Source: Parachlorella kessleri
Lineage: Eukaryota > Chlorophyta > Trebouxiophyceae > Chlorellales > Chlorellaceae
Reading direction: 5' to 3'
Length of the DNA: 64,000 bases
NCBI GenBank assembly: GCA_001598975.1
Contig: BBXU01001231.1
Span: 19,485 to 83,484 of the forward strand
The notes beneath the pieces are model-generated. The model was not told the origin of the DNA, searched no databases, and saw only the letters and a program-made list of their open reading frames with translations. How positions within the stretch are numbered: the stretch's first letter is position 1; every line of letters begins with the position of its first letter. Below are positions 10,021 through 21,618 of this stretch, piece after piece. The translations under genes and the position numbers were made by a program.

Positions 10021-13000
10021 CTAGCTACCACTGCTGGCTCGGCTGGTCCAGCTGGACGCTGCTGCAGCAATGTACGCCCCGCCAAAGACCGACCCATCCT
10101 CCTGCAGCTTCAGCTCCACCTGGGCCGCATCTGCCCCACAGAACTCCTCAAGCGCAGCTCGCAGCAGCTCCCTGCAGAGGGAGTTTTCGATGCATCAGAT
10201 GCTTCCTGCCATCGCCAGTCATGAAGCTGAACCTGCCATGCTGGGCCTCCATAATCAAACCTCCCCTTGGGACCCGGAGCTGTGTCCAATCGACGCATGC
10301 GAGCTAGCAGCCTTTCCCAAGCCCCAAATATGCTGCAGGCCCACATGGCTAATCAACTCGTGGCTAAGCAGTCGAGGGCTCTGCCATGGACGCCTTGCGC
10401 CGAGCCCTCATGACACACCTGAACTTCGCAAATTTCTTGAAGACAGAGCCGTCCACAGCAATGACCGTACGCTTGGCAGGCTGGTCGGCCCCTCCACAAC
10501 CCCGCCCTGTGTGCTTGAGAACGGCAGCGATGCCCGCCGCGCAGAGCCGGGCGCCCCGCCGGGTCACCAGCAGGCACACCTCTTTAACCTGCACAGGACC
10601 GCATGGGTTGCCTGGCCCGGGGTTCGCGTCATGCTATAAGACATGCCCACAGGCGCTTAACACGAGCAACATAGCACTCGTGTTCATGCAGACACCAAGG
10701 ACGCATCTGTGCTTCGTCTGTTCAGCGAAGCGGCTCTGCAAGGAAGGAAGATGGAGCATCTGAGCACTCCCAGCGCTTCATACCTTCCGACGCTGGTCTA
10801 GGGAGGACTTGGTGATGCCAAAGGCGCTGGCCAGGGAGCTTGCGGTGAGCGCAAGGTTTGGCGACCCGTCCCCCACGATAGCGGCCACCAGTGGCGATGC
10901 CAGGGAGTCATGCACCGTCAGCCCAGGTGGCACCTCGCTCCCAAACAGCAGGCCGTGCTCAGCCAGCCTAGCATAGACAAACACACCAGGCGGCGTCACG
11001 CAAGTACAGCACCTTGGATTTCCACCACGGTCATACATCTCACATCCTAATACTTGCAGCCTTCACTATGCAGACCATGCACACCATGCAGCATAATACG
11101 ACCAGCCAGGTAAGTGGCGTGGGCAGCTATGTGGGCAAGGCGACGCTGGCACCAAACGCACCTCAGGACCAGGCGACGAGAGACTTCACCCATATACAGT
11201 CCTGAGATCATCTTCTCAAACAACCCATGCCCTGCAAGGCATATGTTGCTGGCGGGGTTTTCAAGCCTCAGGACCAAGAGTTGGCCCGAGCCTGTCTTCG
11301 TACACCCTACACCAGCCTAAATACACCCCATGCATACGCCTTGAGCTGCCCTTGCAGCACACCAACCGCAGCAACTTGGGCACCAGCTCACGCTCCTTTC
11401 TGCTGCAAATGCAGCAATAAACAGTCCAAAAGAGTCGATCTCCCGTGCGCTTCATGAGCGCCAGCTCAGAGTGGGCGCCCTGCCTGCCTGCCTGCCTACC
11501 TGCCTACGTACCTACCTACCTACCTACCTACCTACCTACCTACCTACCTACCTACCTACCTACCTACCTACCTACCTACCTACCTACCTACCTACCTACC
11601 TACCTACCTACCTACCTACCTACCTACCTACCTACCTACCTACCTACGTATATACCTGCCTACCTACCTACCCACCCACCCACCCGCCTACCTGGGTTGA
11701 CGCTGCTGCAGTCCACCCACAGGTCCTCCGGCAGCGCTGGCAGGCAGGCGCCCTTGAAGTCCCCCCACTCGCTGTTTATGATCATCTCGCTGCTGCGGCC
11801 CCGGTAGCCTGAAGGCAGCTTGGGGATCCTACAGGCCAACTACACTCTGTTGTAAGGGTATTTGGGAGCGCCTGCAGGATGTTAGGAGTGGAAGACTACG
11901 ACGCAACCAGGTGAGTGACAGCACAGCGCTGCAGCTTGGGTGCAGTGAACTTTTGTCAAGCCAACCGAAAACCTCGTGTGCTCCATCTCATGATGCTGGT
12001 TGTCACTACTGCAAAACCCAATGAGCTGGAGATATGTGGAATTTATGTTACCTATCAATGCGCTCAAGGTATGCGCAGTTGGTGCCGGTGCCTAGGATGA
12101 TGCCCAGGGCAGTGTCGGGCTCCGAATAGCGTCGCGCTATGAGAGTAGACACTGTGTCATTGAGTATGACGGGAATCTGCATGCTCGCACCACAACAGTT
12201 CGCCAAGAGGTGCTGACTTCGTGCAAGTCCCTGAACCAGCACTTTGAGCCAGGGCGACAATCAGCCGTATTGACATGCCACACACGTGGCCATACCACTA
12301 CCAAGGAGCCCTCAGCTTCACGTACCTCCACTTCCACACCCTTCCTCTCAAAGCTGGCCTTCAGCGCCGCCACCACGTTCCGCTTTATCAGCCCTCTGCC
12401 CCTGAAGCTCTGCAACGCACGCAGGTAGCCTTACTGGGTTGATAGCCATGGTCCCCTGTCAGCCCTTCACTCTGTTAGCTCTCATCTGGTGGCCGGTGAG
12501 CAAGCACCAGCAGGTCAGAATGACATACCATTCACCTTTGTCCACAGCAGCAGCTTGCCGTTGTCCATGGCAGTCTGGTCCACTGCAAAGCTGAAGCAGA
12601 AGCCAATGATTGGGGGTGGGCTGTCCCTCTTCAACCTACAGGTACGGCATGTGCAAGCCAGCTTAACAGCAGTCACGCTAGCCCTAGCATGCATTCCAGC
12701 TCAGGAAGATGCGGACAGTCTCTACATCTAGCATGATGCGTTTTGCCGAACATACGGTGGCCACCTGACCTGGTCAATGCTCACAGTTGCCAAAGGCAAA
12801 ACTGCATGCGGAAACCTACAACCTGACACATCACACAATGGCAGCCAGCCAGGCACAACGGAGGTGCAAGGGTGGAGTGCCACACGTGCCTGCCATGCTC
12901 TTGTGCAAACTCGATGGTGCGCTCTGCCACCCAGTCCAGCAGCCTGCCGTTGTCCGTGTCGTAACACTCCTCTGGGATAAGCCACTCCCTGATGCTGCTG

Positions 13001-13879
13001 CTCTCCTGCGCTTCTGGGGCAGGTGCATCCACCATGAGTATCTGCTTCACCTCCAGAGGCTCTGGCCGTATGTATGTACCAACAAGAAGGAGAGTCGACG
13101 ATGTAGCACAGGTATGAGATATGCCGAGAGGGGCCGGCCCACAGTTCTCCCAAAGGATCCCTGTGACAGGCCCTCCTCATCCACCGATGACCGTGCAAAT
13201 AAGAACAGAGTGCACTTAGCCTGAGCAGTAAGCCGCACCGTGCTGCCCTTCTCTGAGCCTAGCTTGACATAGGCAACTCGTAGGTTGGTGCCTCCCAGAT
13301 CGATTGCAAAGAAGTCTCCCCGCTCCGCCCTGCAAGCGCTTGGGGGTTTGCTGGTCGTGGGATGCTCCCATGTAACAGGCCACTTCAACAGCATGCTCCG
13401 TCGAGCATAGTCCAGTGACGCCAGGCTGCAACACGCTGCATGTTGCTCTCCTAGTGACCGACACACATTGGCATGCGGCAAGGCTGGTAGCACCTATGTA
13501 AGTCTATAAGTGCAGCAGGGTGCAAAGTGCTATCTAGTTGGCCAGCCCGCCACCCACCCTGTTGGCAAGATATCTATATAGGAAGGCAGCATGAGCAGGC
13601 CCTGCTTGCTGCCCGTTTCTCGCAATCCGATCTCCATCTGTGTGATCATGCCATCCCGCACTTGCAGTGCTTGTTCCAGTGGCACTGCCAGGCCTTTTCG
13701 ATACTGCAGAAACCGCAAGAAGCAACACTGACACCTCCCAGCTCTCGAAACAACAGATGGGCTACGATAACATACCCTACCTCCTCCATGATCTCGTCTT
13801 GTTTGCGTTTCCTGGATACATCTCTAGCTACCTTGGCTGCAATCAGCAGCGCCCCTACGAAACCCAGCGGTGCTGCCAT
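10021..13879 (-). CDS. HXK: Hexokinase, plant type with N-terminal membrane anchor
   Basis: ATP-dependent phosphorylation of glucose and other hexoses. Twelve exons: 13879-13781, 13703-13558, 13329-13221, 13059-12890, 12635-12536, 12409-12326, 12176-12052, 11828-11692, 11231-11162, 10967-10784, 10588-10419 and 10171-10021. All phases join, giving 514 residues, the normal size. Visible motifs: phosphate loop [16 protein letters not shown], sugar-binding [20 protein letters not shown], catalytic-Asp segment [12 protein letters not shown], adenosine-site [15 protein letters not shown], glucose-binding INSEWGDF, and [10 protein letters not shown] near the C-terminus. The N-terminus ([20 protein letters not shown] then SRKRKQ) is a short hydrophobic helix followed by basic residues, like plant type-B hexokinases anchored on the mitochondrial outer membrane. 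Introns 3 and 4 appear to use GC donors. Intron 8 begins inside a tetranucleotide microsatellite. Confidence 0.93.
11481..11692. repeat. CCTA/TAGG tetranucleotide microsatellite
   Basis: About 34 uninterrupted CCTA units at roughly 11510-11647, flanked by CCTG and CCCA variants. On the hexokinase coding strand it is a (TAGG)n tract that begins at the 5' splice site of intron 8 (donor GTAGGCGGGTGGGTGGG). Confidence 0.97.
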
Positions 13880-14170
13880 GAGTATCGCCTCGTAAACCAA
13901 GCCTTGCTTCCAAGAAAACAGCCGCGGACGTCCAAAGCTGAGTTCTTGCGCTCCAGGCTGGCAGCAGAGCGCAGCATGACCTGCATGTCCACATCCCCTT
14001 TGAGAGCCTCTGCCTCGCAGCATCGCTAGTACATTGTGTCTGGCAGACTTAGGGGCCAGTATCGGCCTGTGCAGGTTTGATAAGGTACCTTTGCAAGGTT
14101 GCCATGACAACATTGCGTGGTCTATGTGTACTTATAATCTTTCTGTGATAGCAGCTGAGCTCAGTTAGAG
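13880..14170. promoter_or_regulatory. Shared upstream region of hexokinase (-) and MutS2 (+)
   Basis: 291 bp between divergent start codons. No TATA box stands out. Promoter role is inferred from position. Confidence 0.4.
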
Positions 14171-17100
14171 ATGACTACTTGCTACATAAGCACTGGCGCC
14201 CGTGCCAGGACCTGTGCCACACAGAGGCCATGGCTCCTTGGCTCCTTCTGCCGGCGGGCACCGCTGCCTCAGGCCAGGCCTTGGAGCCGCACAGCAGGAA
14301 CACATTGTGGCAGACACTCTGTACCCCCTGCCACAGCATCAGCCACAGACACAGCAGTGATGGAGGCAGCGCCAGGAGCCTCGTTGCCTGACATCCAGGC
14401 AGCGGCAGCTGCTACAGCTGAGCAAGAGTCCCTGGAACTTTTGGAGTGGCCAGCCCTCTGCCAGCAAGTCTCCTGCTTCATGCAAACAACGCTGGGTGCC
14501 GAGGTAGCCCTGAGGTGCCGCCTGCCAATCGGGCTGTCCCAGGACGAGAGTGAGCAGCTGCTTCAGGAAACCGAGGAGGCACAGCAGGCATCACTGACGT
14601 AAGGTTCTATACATGCTTTCTGACCGCTGTTCCGGGTAATGGCAGCCTCTTCGGCCCCCAGCGTAATCGCGTGCATCTACCGCTGCGTATGTCGGAGTGG
14701 TTGGTAATAAGGAGTGCTGCACCCATACTAGCATCTGGCGGCCTTACTGCAGGTTGCGAGGTGTTTATGACATCCGACGGGCGCTGGCAGCGGCTAGGGC
14801 AGGGCTGGTGCTGCACCCCCGGGTGCTGGGTGCAGTGGGGCTCACCCTGCAGGCAGCGCAGCAGGCGGAGGCGGCATTGCTGTTGTCAGGCCGCGGGTAC
14901 CCAGCACTGCTTCGGCTTGCCTCGGGCCTGCTGGGAGGGGTGCCAGCGCTGGAGGCGGCTCTCTCAAGCTGCATACAGGTGGCCGGACAGGCTGCATGGT
15001 GCTGTGGTGCCTGACTTTGTGTGGTAGGCGAGATCCACCCTTGTTTAAGGATTACTGGGGTTGCAGGATATCACCTGGCATGTGTAAGTGTTTGGTAGTG
15101 TGGTATACATGTTGCCCCAATCACTCTGATATACTGTGCACCGGACAGGAAATTTGGGGCCAAGGCTTGGAAAGTGGGGCTGCTGGCCATGTATCGTGCA
15201 GGCGGACGATGGCCGCATTCTCGACACCGCTAGTGAGAGGCTGGCTGCTGTGCGGGCTGCGCGGCGCGACAACATGGCTGACCTACGACGGCGGCTGGAT
15301 GAGTGGGCCAGGCTGCTGCACAGCAAAGGCGTCTCTGAGAGGCCACAGGCAAGGCGTAGGCAGTAGTCAATGCCTGGGAGCAGAAGGGTGACAGGCGGGC
15401 AGGACTGTTAGACTTGCCACTGTTTGGTCAGTTTGTGGCAGCGGAGACTTGAGGAACAGCCCAGGCCTGCAATTGAGTAGGTCAGCAGTGTTGGCCTGCT
15501 GGCCATCTGGTGGGCAAGACTGCCTGGCATCCAATCATTGACGACTTCATTGCTGGCAGCTTGAAAGCTTACTGGCGGAGCGGCGTTCCTGTGTGGCAGG
15601 TTGTCGTTCGGCGGGACCGGCTGTGTATCCCAGTGAGGGCGGGCAGGCAGGGCGAGCTGCCCAAGGGGAGCCTCACACTGGCTACAAGCAACTCGGGTGC
15701 GGTTGGGGCAGATTTTGCTAGGGTCCAGCTGCTATGCATGCGCGCTTTCCATATTTCTAAGTCCGCTGTCAGCAAGCCCGCTGTGAAGTTAATTTGTGTG
15801 TGTTGCTATCGGGTTGCTGAGACGTGTCACTTTGCTGTCGTGCTGAAACATCCTGACTGCCTTTGAGGTGGATGCCAGCTTGTGCTGCGTCTCACCCAAC
15901 CCACATGGAAACTACGTGTCAGGCTGGCAGGCGAACAGGCCAAGCTTGGGCTCCTCCCCATGAGCCCAGGCGCATGCCCAGCCTCCTGCTATCTGTAGGC
16001 AGTACCCTGTACATGGAGCCAGAGCCTGTGGTGGCACTTAACAATCGAGAGACAGCACTGGCTGGGCAGGAGCAGGAAGAGGAGGAGCGGGTGCTGGCAG
16101 CACTGTCACAGCTGGTGCGCATTCACCATGTGTCTGGTTTTGGCAATTCGTGCCTCCCTGGGGGTGATTGATAGGTGACTGCACAGATACTCCTGGTGTG
16201 GAAGGGTTGAACGATGTCGGGCATTGCTGTCGTGGAAACGCCCTGACCGTCCCCAGCTGGGGAGCTTGGGCAAGGGTTACTTGCTGCAGCCCGAGACTGC
16301 CATGCACCCAAGGTCCTGCAGATCACTGGCAATCGCACGGGCATGGTGCTTTGCCATGTGCGGTGCAGGTGGCTTCACATGCTGACAGGGTAGAGGGCCT
16401 CCTGGTGTCGCTGACCTCGCTGGACATAGCAACCGCCAGGGCCCGACATGCGCGCTGGCTGGGTGCTACCCGCCCCGCCTTCATCTCCCGCGAGCAGGCG
16501 CGAGCCACTGGCCTGGTGAGGATCCCGCGTGCCTGGCACCCGCTCCTGCTGCAGCCCTGCCTGCCGCCCCTGCCCATGCCTCCCACGGTCGACTTGCCCT
16601 CAGGGGCCCTGCCTGCATACGGCAGCAGCAGCGGCGGGGGTGCCGGAAGCGAGGGCGGCAGCGGCAGCGCAGGACTTGGGTCCCAAGCGGGTGACCAAGT
16701 CGGCGGCGTCAGTGCCGGCCTTGGCCTGGTTCCTGAGCTGCTGAACGAGGCAGCGCAAGCAGCCAGCGCCGTTGTGCCAAGACCTGGCCGAGGGGGCTCC
16801 AGGTCTGCCGCCCAGGACAGTACGGCCAGTAGCTCCAGCAGCAGCGGCAGCGCCGCAGGCCCTCCCACCCCCGTGCCTACCGAGCTTCTGGTGCCGCCGG
16901 GGGTTCAGGTGGTGGCTGTGACAGGCCCCAACACGGGTGGCAAGACTGCGTCGCTGAAGGCCCTGGGCCTGGTCAGCCTGATGGCCAAGGCAGGCTGCTT
17001 CATCCCCCAGGCACCACCAGGTGCAGAGGGCCCTGGGCAGGCGCAAGGCGCACCAAAGCTAGTCTGGTTCGACAAGGTGAGCGCAAGGACCTCTGTGCGG

Positions 17101-20100
17101 AGAGTCGTGTTATGTCACATCATGTAATGTCTGGGCTTGGGTGCCGCTCCCTCGCTATCCCTGCTGGGCAAGGCTGGCTTGCAGGCATACCACCCAGCTA
17201 GAGCCAAGAGCCAGCGGTATATGGGCCCCCTCCCAGGCCTGCGCAGGGCTTGGAAGAACCACCACCACCTAGGGTGCTAGTGTCGGCAACCGTGACAACT
17301 GTTCCCCTCTCCTGCGCAGGTGCTTGCGGACCTGGGCGACGGGCAGAGCCTGCAGCAGAGCCTGTCCACGTTCAGCGGCCACGTGCGGCGCATACGCAAC
17401 ATCCTGGCGGCCACCACCCCACGCTCGCTGGTGCTGCTGGACGAGGTAGGTGGGTGGGTGGGGTGGGTGGGTTGGTAGGTAGGATGGTAGGTAGGTTGGT
17501 AGGGTGCACCTGCCTGACTGTAGACGACGCCACCATAATGATGGGTCTGCGCGGCTGCTGGTAGTCAGGGAAGCTTACACCCAAGGCTATATGTGCTCTA
17601 TGCGCTGGGCGGGTGTTTGCTGTACAGACGTGTTCAGCAGGGGTATGTCAGGTATATCTACATTGACAGAGTCCTTGCCATGCGGGGCAACTTAGTGCGT
17701 AGGATTCGAAAGGGTACCCCCGCTGGCTGGCTGGCTGGTTGGCTAGCCCGTGTACGGTTGGCTGCCAAGCCCTTCTTTCCCGTGTCACCGGCAGGTTGGC
17801 AGTGGCACAGACCCCACAGAGGGGGCTGCCCTGGCTGCTGCGCTGCTGGACAGGCTGCATGCCAGCGCGGCCCTGACGTACGCAACGACACACCATGCCG
17901 AGCTCAAGGTGGGTGGGCCTGGAGGTGAACCACCCTCTGTACAGTATACGCTGGCTTAAGGTGGTGGAGACACACCCCTTCCGCCCTGCTACCACACCAC
18001 TTGTTGCAATGGCCGCGGCCGACCGGCCGGCTGGCTGGGGCTGGCTGCCTGCCTGCCTGCCTGGCTGCATGTCATTGATATGTATGGCTCATCCCAGGGC
18101 TCGACGCATGGCCTCACCTTGTGTCCACTTGCCGGCATTGCCGAGCGGCTCACCCACGCTCTCACCACCCTCACTGATGCAGGAGCTGGCGTCTACAACC
18201 CCAGGGTTTGTGAACGCCTCGGTGGAATTTGATGTGGCCACGCTCAAGCCCACATACCGCCTGCAGTGGGGGGTGGCAGGGGAGTCCAACGCTCTTGCTG
18301 TGGCTGAGGGCTTGGGGTTCAGTGCCACAGTTGTGGCGCAGGCACGGCAGGTGGGTTTCCGGCTAGGTGCACATTTCGATTGTGGAATGCTGCAAACCTC
18401 CTTGTTTGGCTCCTGCACCTGGCCGCTATCGGGCATGGAACCATCAGGCATGGGGGAAAGTTATGTTCCAGGTGAAACAGTAGCCGGCGAACCGTCCCCA
18501 CCCAGCATTCTCTCTGTCTGCAGGTCGCCGCCCGGCTGCGCACAGCGCAGAATGCGCCGCAGCGGTCCGAGCTGCTACAGCGCTCTCTAGAAGTGCAGCT
18601 GGAGGAAGCCCGACAACAGGCGCAGGCAGCTGCGGCTGCCAGGAGAGCTGCGGAGGCCAAGCTAACCGAGGCCTCAGAGCAGTTGCAGCGGCTGCAGCAG
18701 GAGGCGCAGGGGCTGGGGGAGGTGGAGAAGAAGGTGCGGTATATGACGGTGGGACGTGTGGTGGGGGCGATTATGGTGCAGGATTTCATGCGTAGGGCTT
18801 TACTGGGTGGCACTGTTTTCAGCCCGGGCTGTTGTGCTTAGAGGCGGGGCCTGCCAGGCCAGCCTTGCGTTCCATGCTCCGCCTCGTCCAGGTGCTACAC
18901 CCCACAGGACATCTCAACCCGACGCGGCACCTTGCCCTTGCAGGCCAGGGCTCGGAGCGGGCAGGCAAGCAGCGAGCTGGGCAGAGTCCTGGCAGCTACC
19001 CGTGCCGGCAGTCTTCCACTTGAGGAGGCAGAAGAGGCCCTCAAGGCTGCGGAGCAGGAGGCAGCCGCAGCCCACCAGGCCGCCATGGCGTTGGTGGGCA
19101 TGCGGGTCGCGTCCAAAGTAAGGAGCACTTTTCTCCCCCATCAGCAACGATGTACTGGTTTGATGCTGATTAACATCTGTCCTGGGACCTCCTGAGAGAC
19201 CAGTAGTAGACGGATGAGGAGTACTTGGTTCCCCGCTCGCCAGGGTGGTTGTCCCTCCTCCCTCCTCTCATGTTGCCTCCATGTACGGAGCCGGGGCCTG
19301 GTGGTTTGTTCAGGGGAGGACCAGTTCACTGCTTAGCGGAGGCCTTGCTGTGCATGTGTCCCTCAACACTTTGTGTGTGCTGCCTCGTTCAATGCCCGCC
19401 TGGTGCTGTGTCTGCGTGTGCGCGGGGGTGCCCTGTTAGTTAGGCGCAGGCTGGCAGCCCCACAGGGTATCGGTTCTCGCCCTGTGCTATGCTACCCCAC
19501 CGCGGAGCCTCTTTGTCAAGCGCTGGTTTGCAGTCCCGCAGCGTACCCACCCCTGCCTTGTAACACGTGACCCAATCGCAGGCCGGCCTTGAGTATTCCC
19601 CACTCGACAGCGGTTCAATGGGCGGCAGCAGCAGCGGCGGCGGCGCCGCCGCCGCGGGCAAGAAGTGGGCGCCCCGCCAGGGCGAGCTTGTGCGGGTGCT
19701 GCGGATGGGGGGAGCGCCCGGCACCATCGTCTCCGTGTCACAGGGCCAGGGCAGCGGCCGGAAGGTCAGCGTGCAAGTGGGCACACTGACCATGGAGATG
19801 CGGTTGTCTGACGTGGCGCCCCTGGCTGGCGGTGTGGGGGGTGCTGACGGAGGACCCAGGAAGGGAGTCACCAAGCGCAGCAGCAGCAGCAATGGCCTCG
19901 GCGGCAGCCTGGTGGGCAACGGCAGTGGGTCTAGCAATGGGGTCGGGGGCGGCCGGCGAGGCACCGACCTGCAGGAGGCTGCCAAAGCCAAGGAAAAGTT
20001 GCGGGCGGGGGCAGCAGCTGTGGCAGACAGCGAGGGCGGCTTCCCCAGCGGCAACGGCGGTAGAGGTAGCAGCGCCGCGGGGGTGGCCGTGGCCGTCCAG

Positions 20101-20337
20101 ACGTCTCGCAACACAGTGGACGTGCGGGGGAGGCTGGCGGACGATGCCGCCTCCGAGGTGGAGCGAGCCTTGAGCGTGGCGGCTCCCGGGTCTGTGCTCT
20201 TTGTGGTGCACGGCGTGGGCACGGGGCGGGTGCGGGCTGCAGTGCGGGACGTGCTCAAGCGCAGCCGCCTGGTGGCGAGGGTTGAGGAGCAGGCCGAGTC
20301 CCTGGGGGGCTGCACCCTGGCCTACACCAAGGCCTGA
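14171..20337 (+). CDS. MUTS2: MutS2-type ATPase with C-terminal Smr nuclease domain
   Basis: Twelve exons: 14171-14598, 14753-14978, 15202-15348, 15600-15696, 15999-16114, 16369-17076, 17320-17445, 17795-17908, 18183-18350, 18524-18733, 18944-19117 and 19582-20337; 1,089 residues with all phases closing. Core features: [16 protein letters not shown] in the clamp region, Walker A GPNTGGKT near residue 524, [14 protein letters not shown], and Walker B/signature [19 protein letters not shown] followed by the ATTHHAELK switch. A coiled coil lies in exons 10-11. The Smr domain (about residue 1015 on) has VDVRGR and HGVGTGRVR. MutS2 acts on branched DNA or recombination intermediates, and bacterial forms also on collided ribosomes. 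Plant homologues are organellar; an N-terminal extension rich in Arg and Thr fits targeting. Gly/Ser-rich inserts interrupt the ATPase and pre-Smr regions. Intron 3 has a GC donor. Confidence 0.94.
17446..17515 (+). repeat. TAGG/TGGG-rich simple sequence at a 5' splice site
   Basis: MutS2 intron 7 opens with GTAGGTGGGTGGGTGGGGTG and continues in degenerate TAGG/TTGG units. It mirrors the microsatellite at the start of hexokinase intron 8. Confidence 0.8.
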
Positions 20338-20713
20338 AATGTGGCTGCCGGTGCTAGGTTCTCGGCCAGCCTAGGTGTCTAGTTTTCCTAGGGAAGCACG
20401 CCTAGATGTTGGAGAAAGGCGCTGTACGGGGCCTTAGGAGGCACGCAGAATCCGCTGGGACATGGCAGACTGGATGGTTAGCTTGCTGCTGCGCACAGAG
20501 TCTGTGGAGCTGCAAGGTCTGGTAGGAAATATTTTTGGAGCTGCGAGAGCTGCTAGACTTTTGGACAGCCAATTCATGGGCTGCCCCTACTAAGCTGGCC
20601 AGCTGTAGGCAAAGCAATGCTGCTCGTCATGTCCCTTACTGAATTCTTTTGGGGTTGCGATAGCTTTTTCGGCTCCCCTATGTTTCAGTGATGGGCATTT
20701 ACCGTTTGAGTGA

Positions 20714-21142
20714 ATTAGTAATGGTGGCAGGTCGTGCCAACAGAGTGTAAGAGGCGAACTGTCCTGACAAGGCTGGATGCAGAATGCACTCGAAGATGTA
20801 TTTAGTATGGGTGGCAGGTAGTGCAAACGGGGAGTAACCTGGGCTGGACTGGACTGACAGGGCTGGATGCAGAATGAACCTGAGGCTTGCCTGAGTTCTG
20901 AGTTGCTTAGGGTGGCAGGTAATTCGATCAGAGAGGAGGTACGGGTATACGGAGCTGACAGGAGTATTAGCATGGGTGGCAGGTAGTGCTAACAGGGAGT
21001 GAGAGTTGAGTTAGACTGACAGGGCTGGATGCAGAATGTGTCCGAGTCTTGTTTAGTTCTGAGCCAGTAGTAAGGGTGGCAGGTAGTGCACACAGAGTGG
21101 AATAGGGATACAATTGTACGAGGGCTGGGCTGGATGCCAATA
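20714..21142 (+). repeat. Tandem array of five dispersed-repeat copies (C1-C5)
   Basis: Copies at about 20714-20798, 20799-20905, 20906-20962 (degenerate, lacking the second core), 20963-21066 and 21067-21142 (diverged). Each starts near TTAG or TAGTA, then GGTGGCAGGTAGTGC. Complete units carry GGGCTGGATGCAGAATG; C4 continues into GTCCGAGTCTTGTTTAGTTC. Copies differ by many substitutions, so the array is not recent. Confidence 0.88.
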
Positions 21143-21521
21143 TGCTCAATTTACTGCTAATATGGCTACCTTATAAGCTGCAGTCCTCTAAGTTGAGCCT
21201 AGGCACTTCCCTGTAAACAACAGGTAACAACTCAGGGTGGTGGAGTGCGCATGACAACGAGAGGGTCAGACAGGAGTTTGGTGGGTGCCAGCTGCGTCGG
21301 TTGCAACAACTTGGGGGGAAGCTGACCTTTGGCAGGCAGGCCTGCAAGGACTGCTTTGTAGGGTGCCCAAGCGCCAGTCAATCTCTCCGCGGTACAGTGC
21401 GGGGCGCTACATATGATATTATGGGCTTCTCCTCGCATAAGCAGCCCTCACCAAAGTGTATGCCTCTCCTTCCAAGCTCAAGATTCTATCCTGACTCTCT
21501 TTCCAGCTGATGGTTAGCTAG

Positions 21522-21526
21522 TTACA
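21522..21526 (-). terminator. Putative polyadenylation signal TGTAA for LHCBM copy 1
   Basis: TTACA on the plus strand, i.e. TGTAA in gene sense, about 95 bp after the stop codon. Confidence 0.45.
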
Positions 21527-21618
21527 CAAGGATTTTCTTCTCAAGACAAGGCCAGCATAGTAATGCTGACCTCCAGCCTGTCAAGCAGCACAGCCAAACG
21601 TCCGTCAAGACAACCAGC

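Larger units (their letters stand above)
20338..21618. other. Convergent intergenic region carrying the repeat array
   Basis: About 1.3 kb between the stops of MutS2 (+) and LHCBM copy 1 (-). The centre is a five-copy repeat array; outside it I see no exon. TGTAA on the plus strand occurs inside the first repeat copy (20746) and at 21212, so the MutS2 poly(A) site is unclear. Confidence 0.5.

Noticed and set aside
11445..11812. Apparent protein of repeated Tyr-Leu-Pro-Thr
   Set aside because: Translation of the CCTA microsatellite, which lies in a hexokinase intron on the other strand.
19440..20315. 291-codon minus-strand frame
   Set aside because: Antisense of the MutS2 last exon, whose sense frame contains a clear Smr domain.
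20714..21142. CRISPR array
   Set aside because: Repeats are diverged, of uneven length, and also dispersed in introns of a nuclear algal genome; there are no uniform spacers or cas genes.
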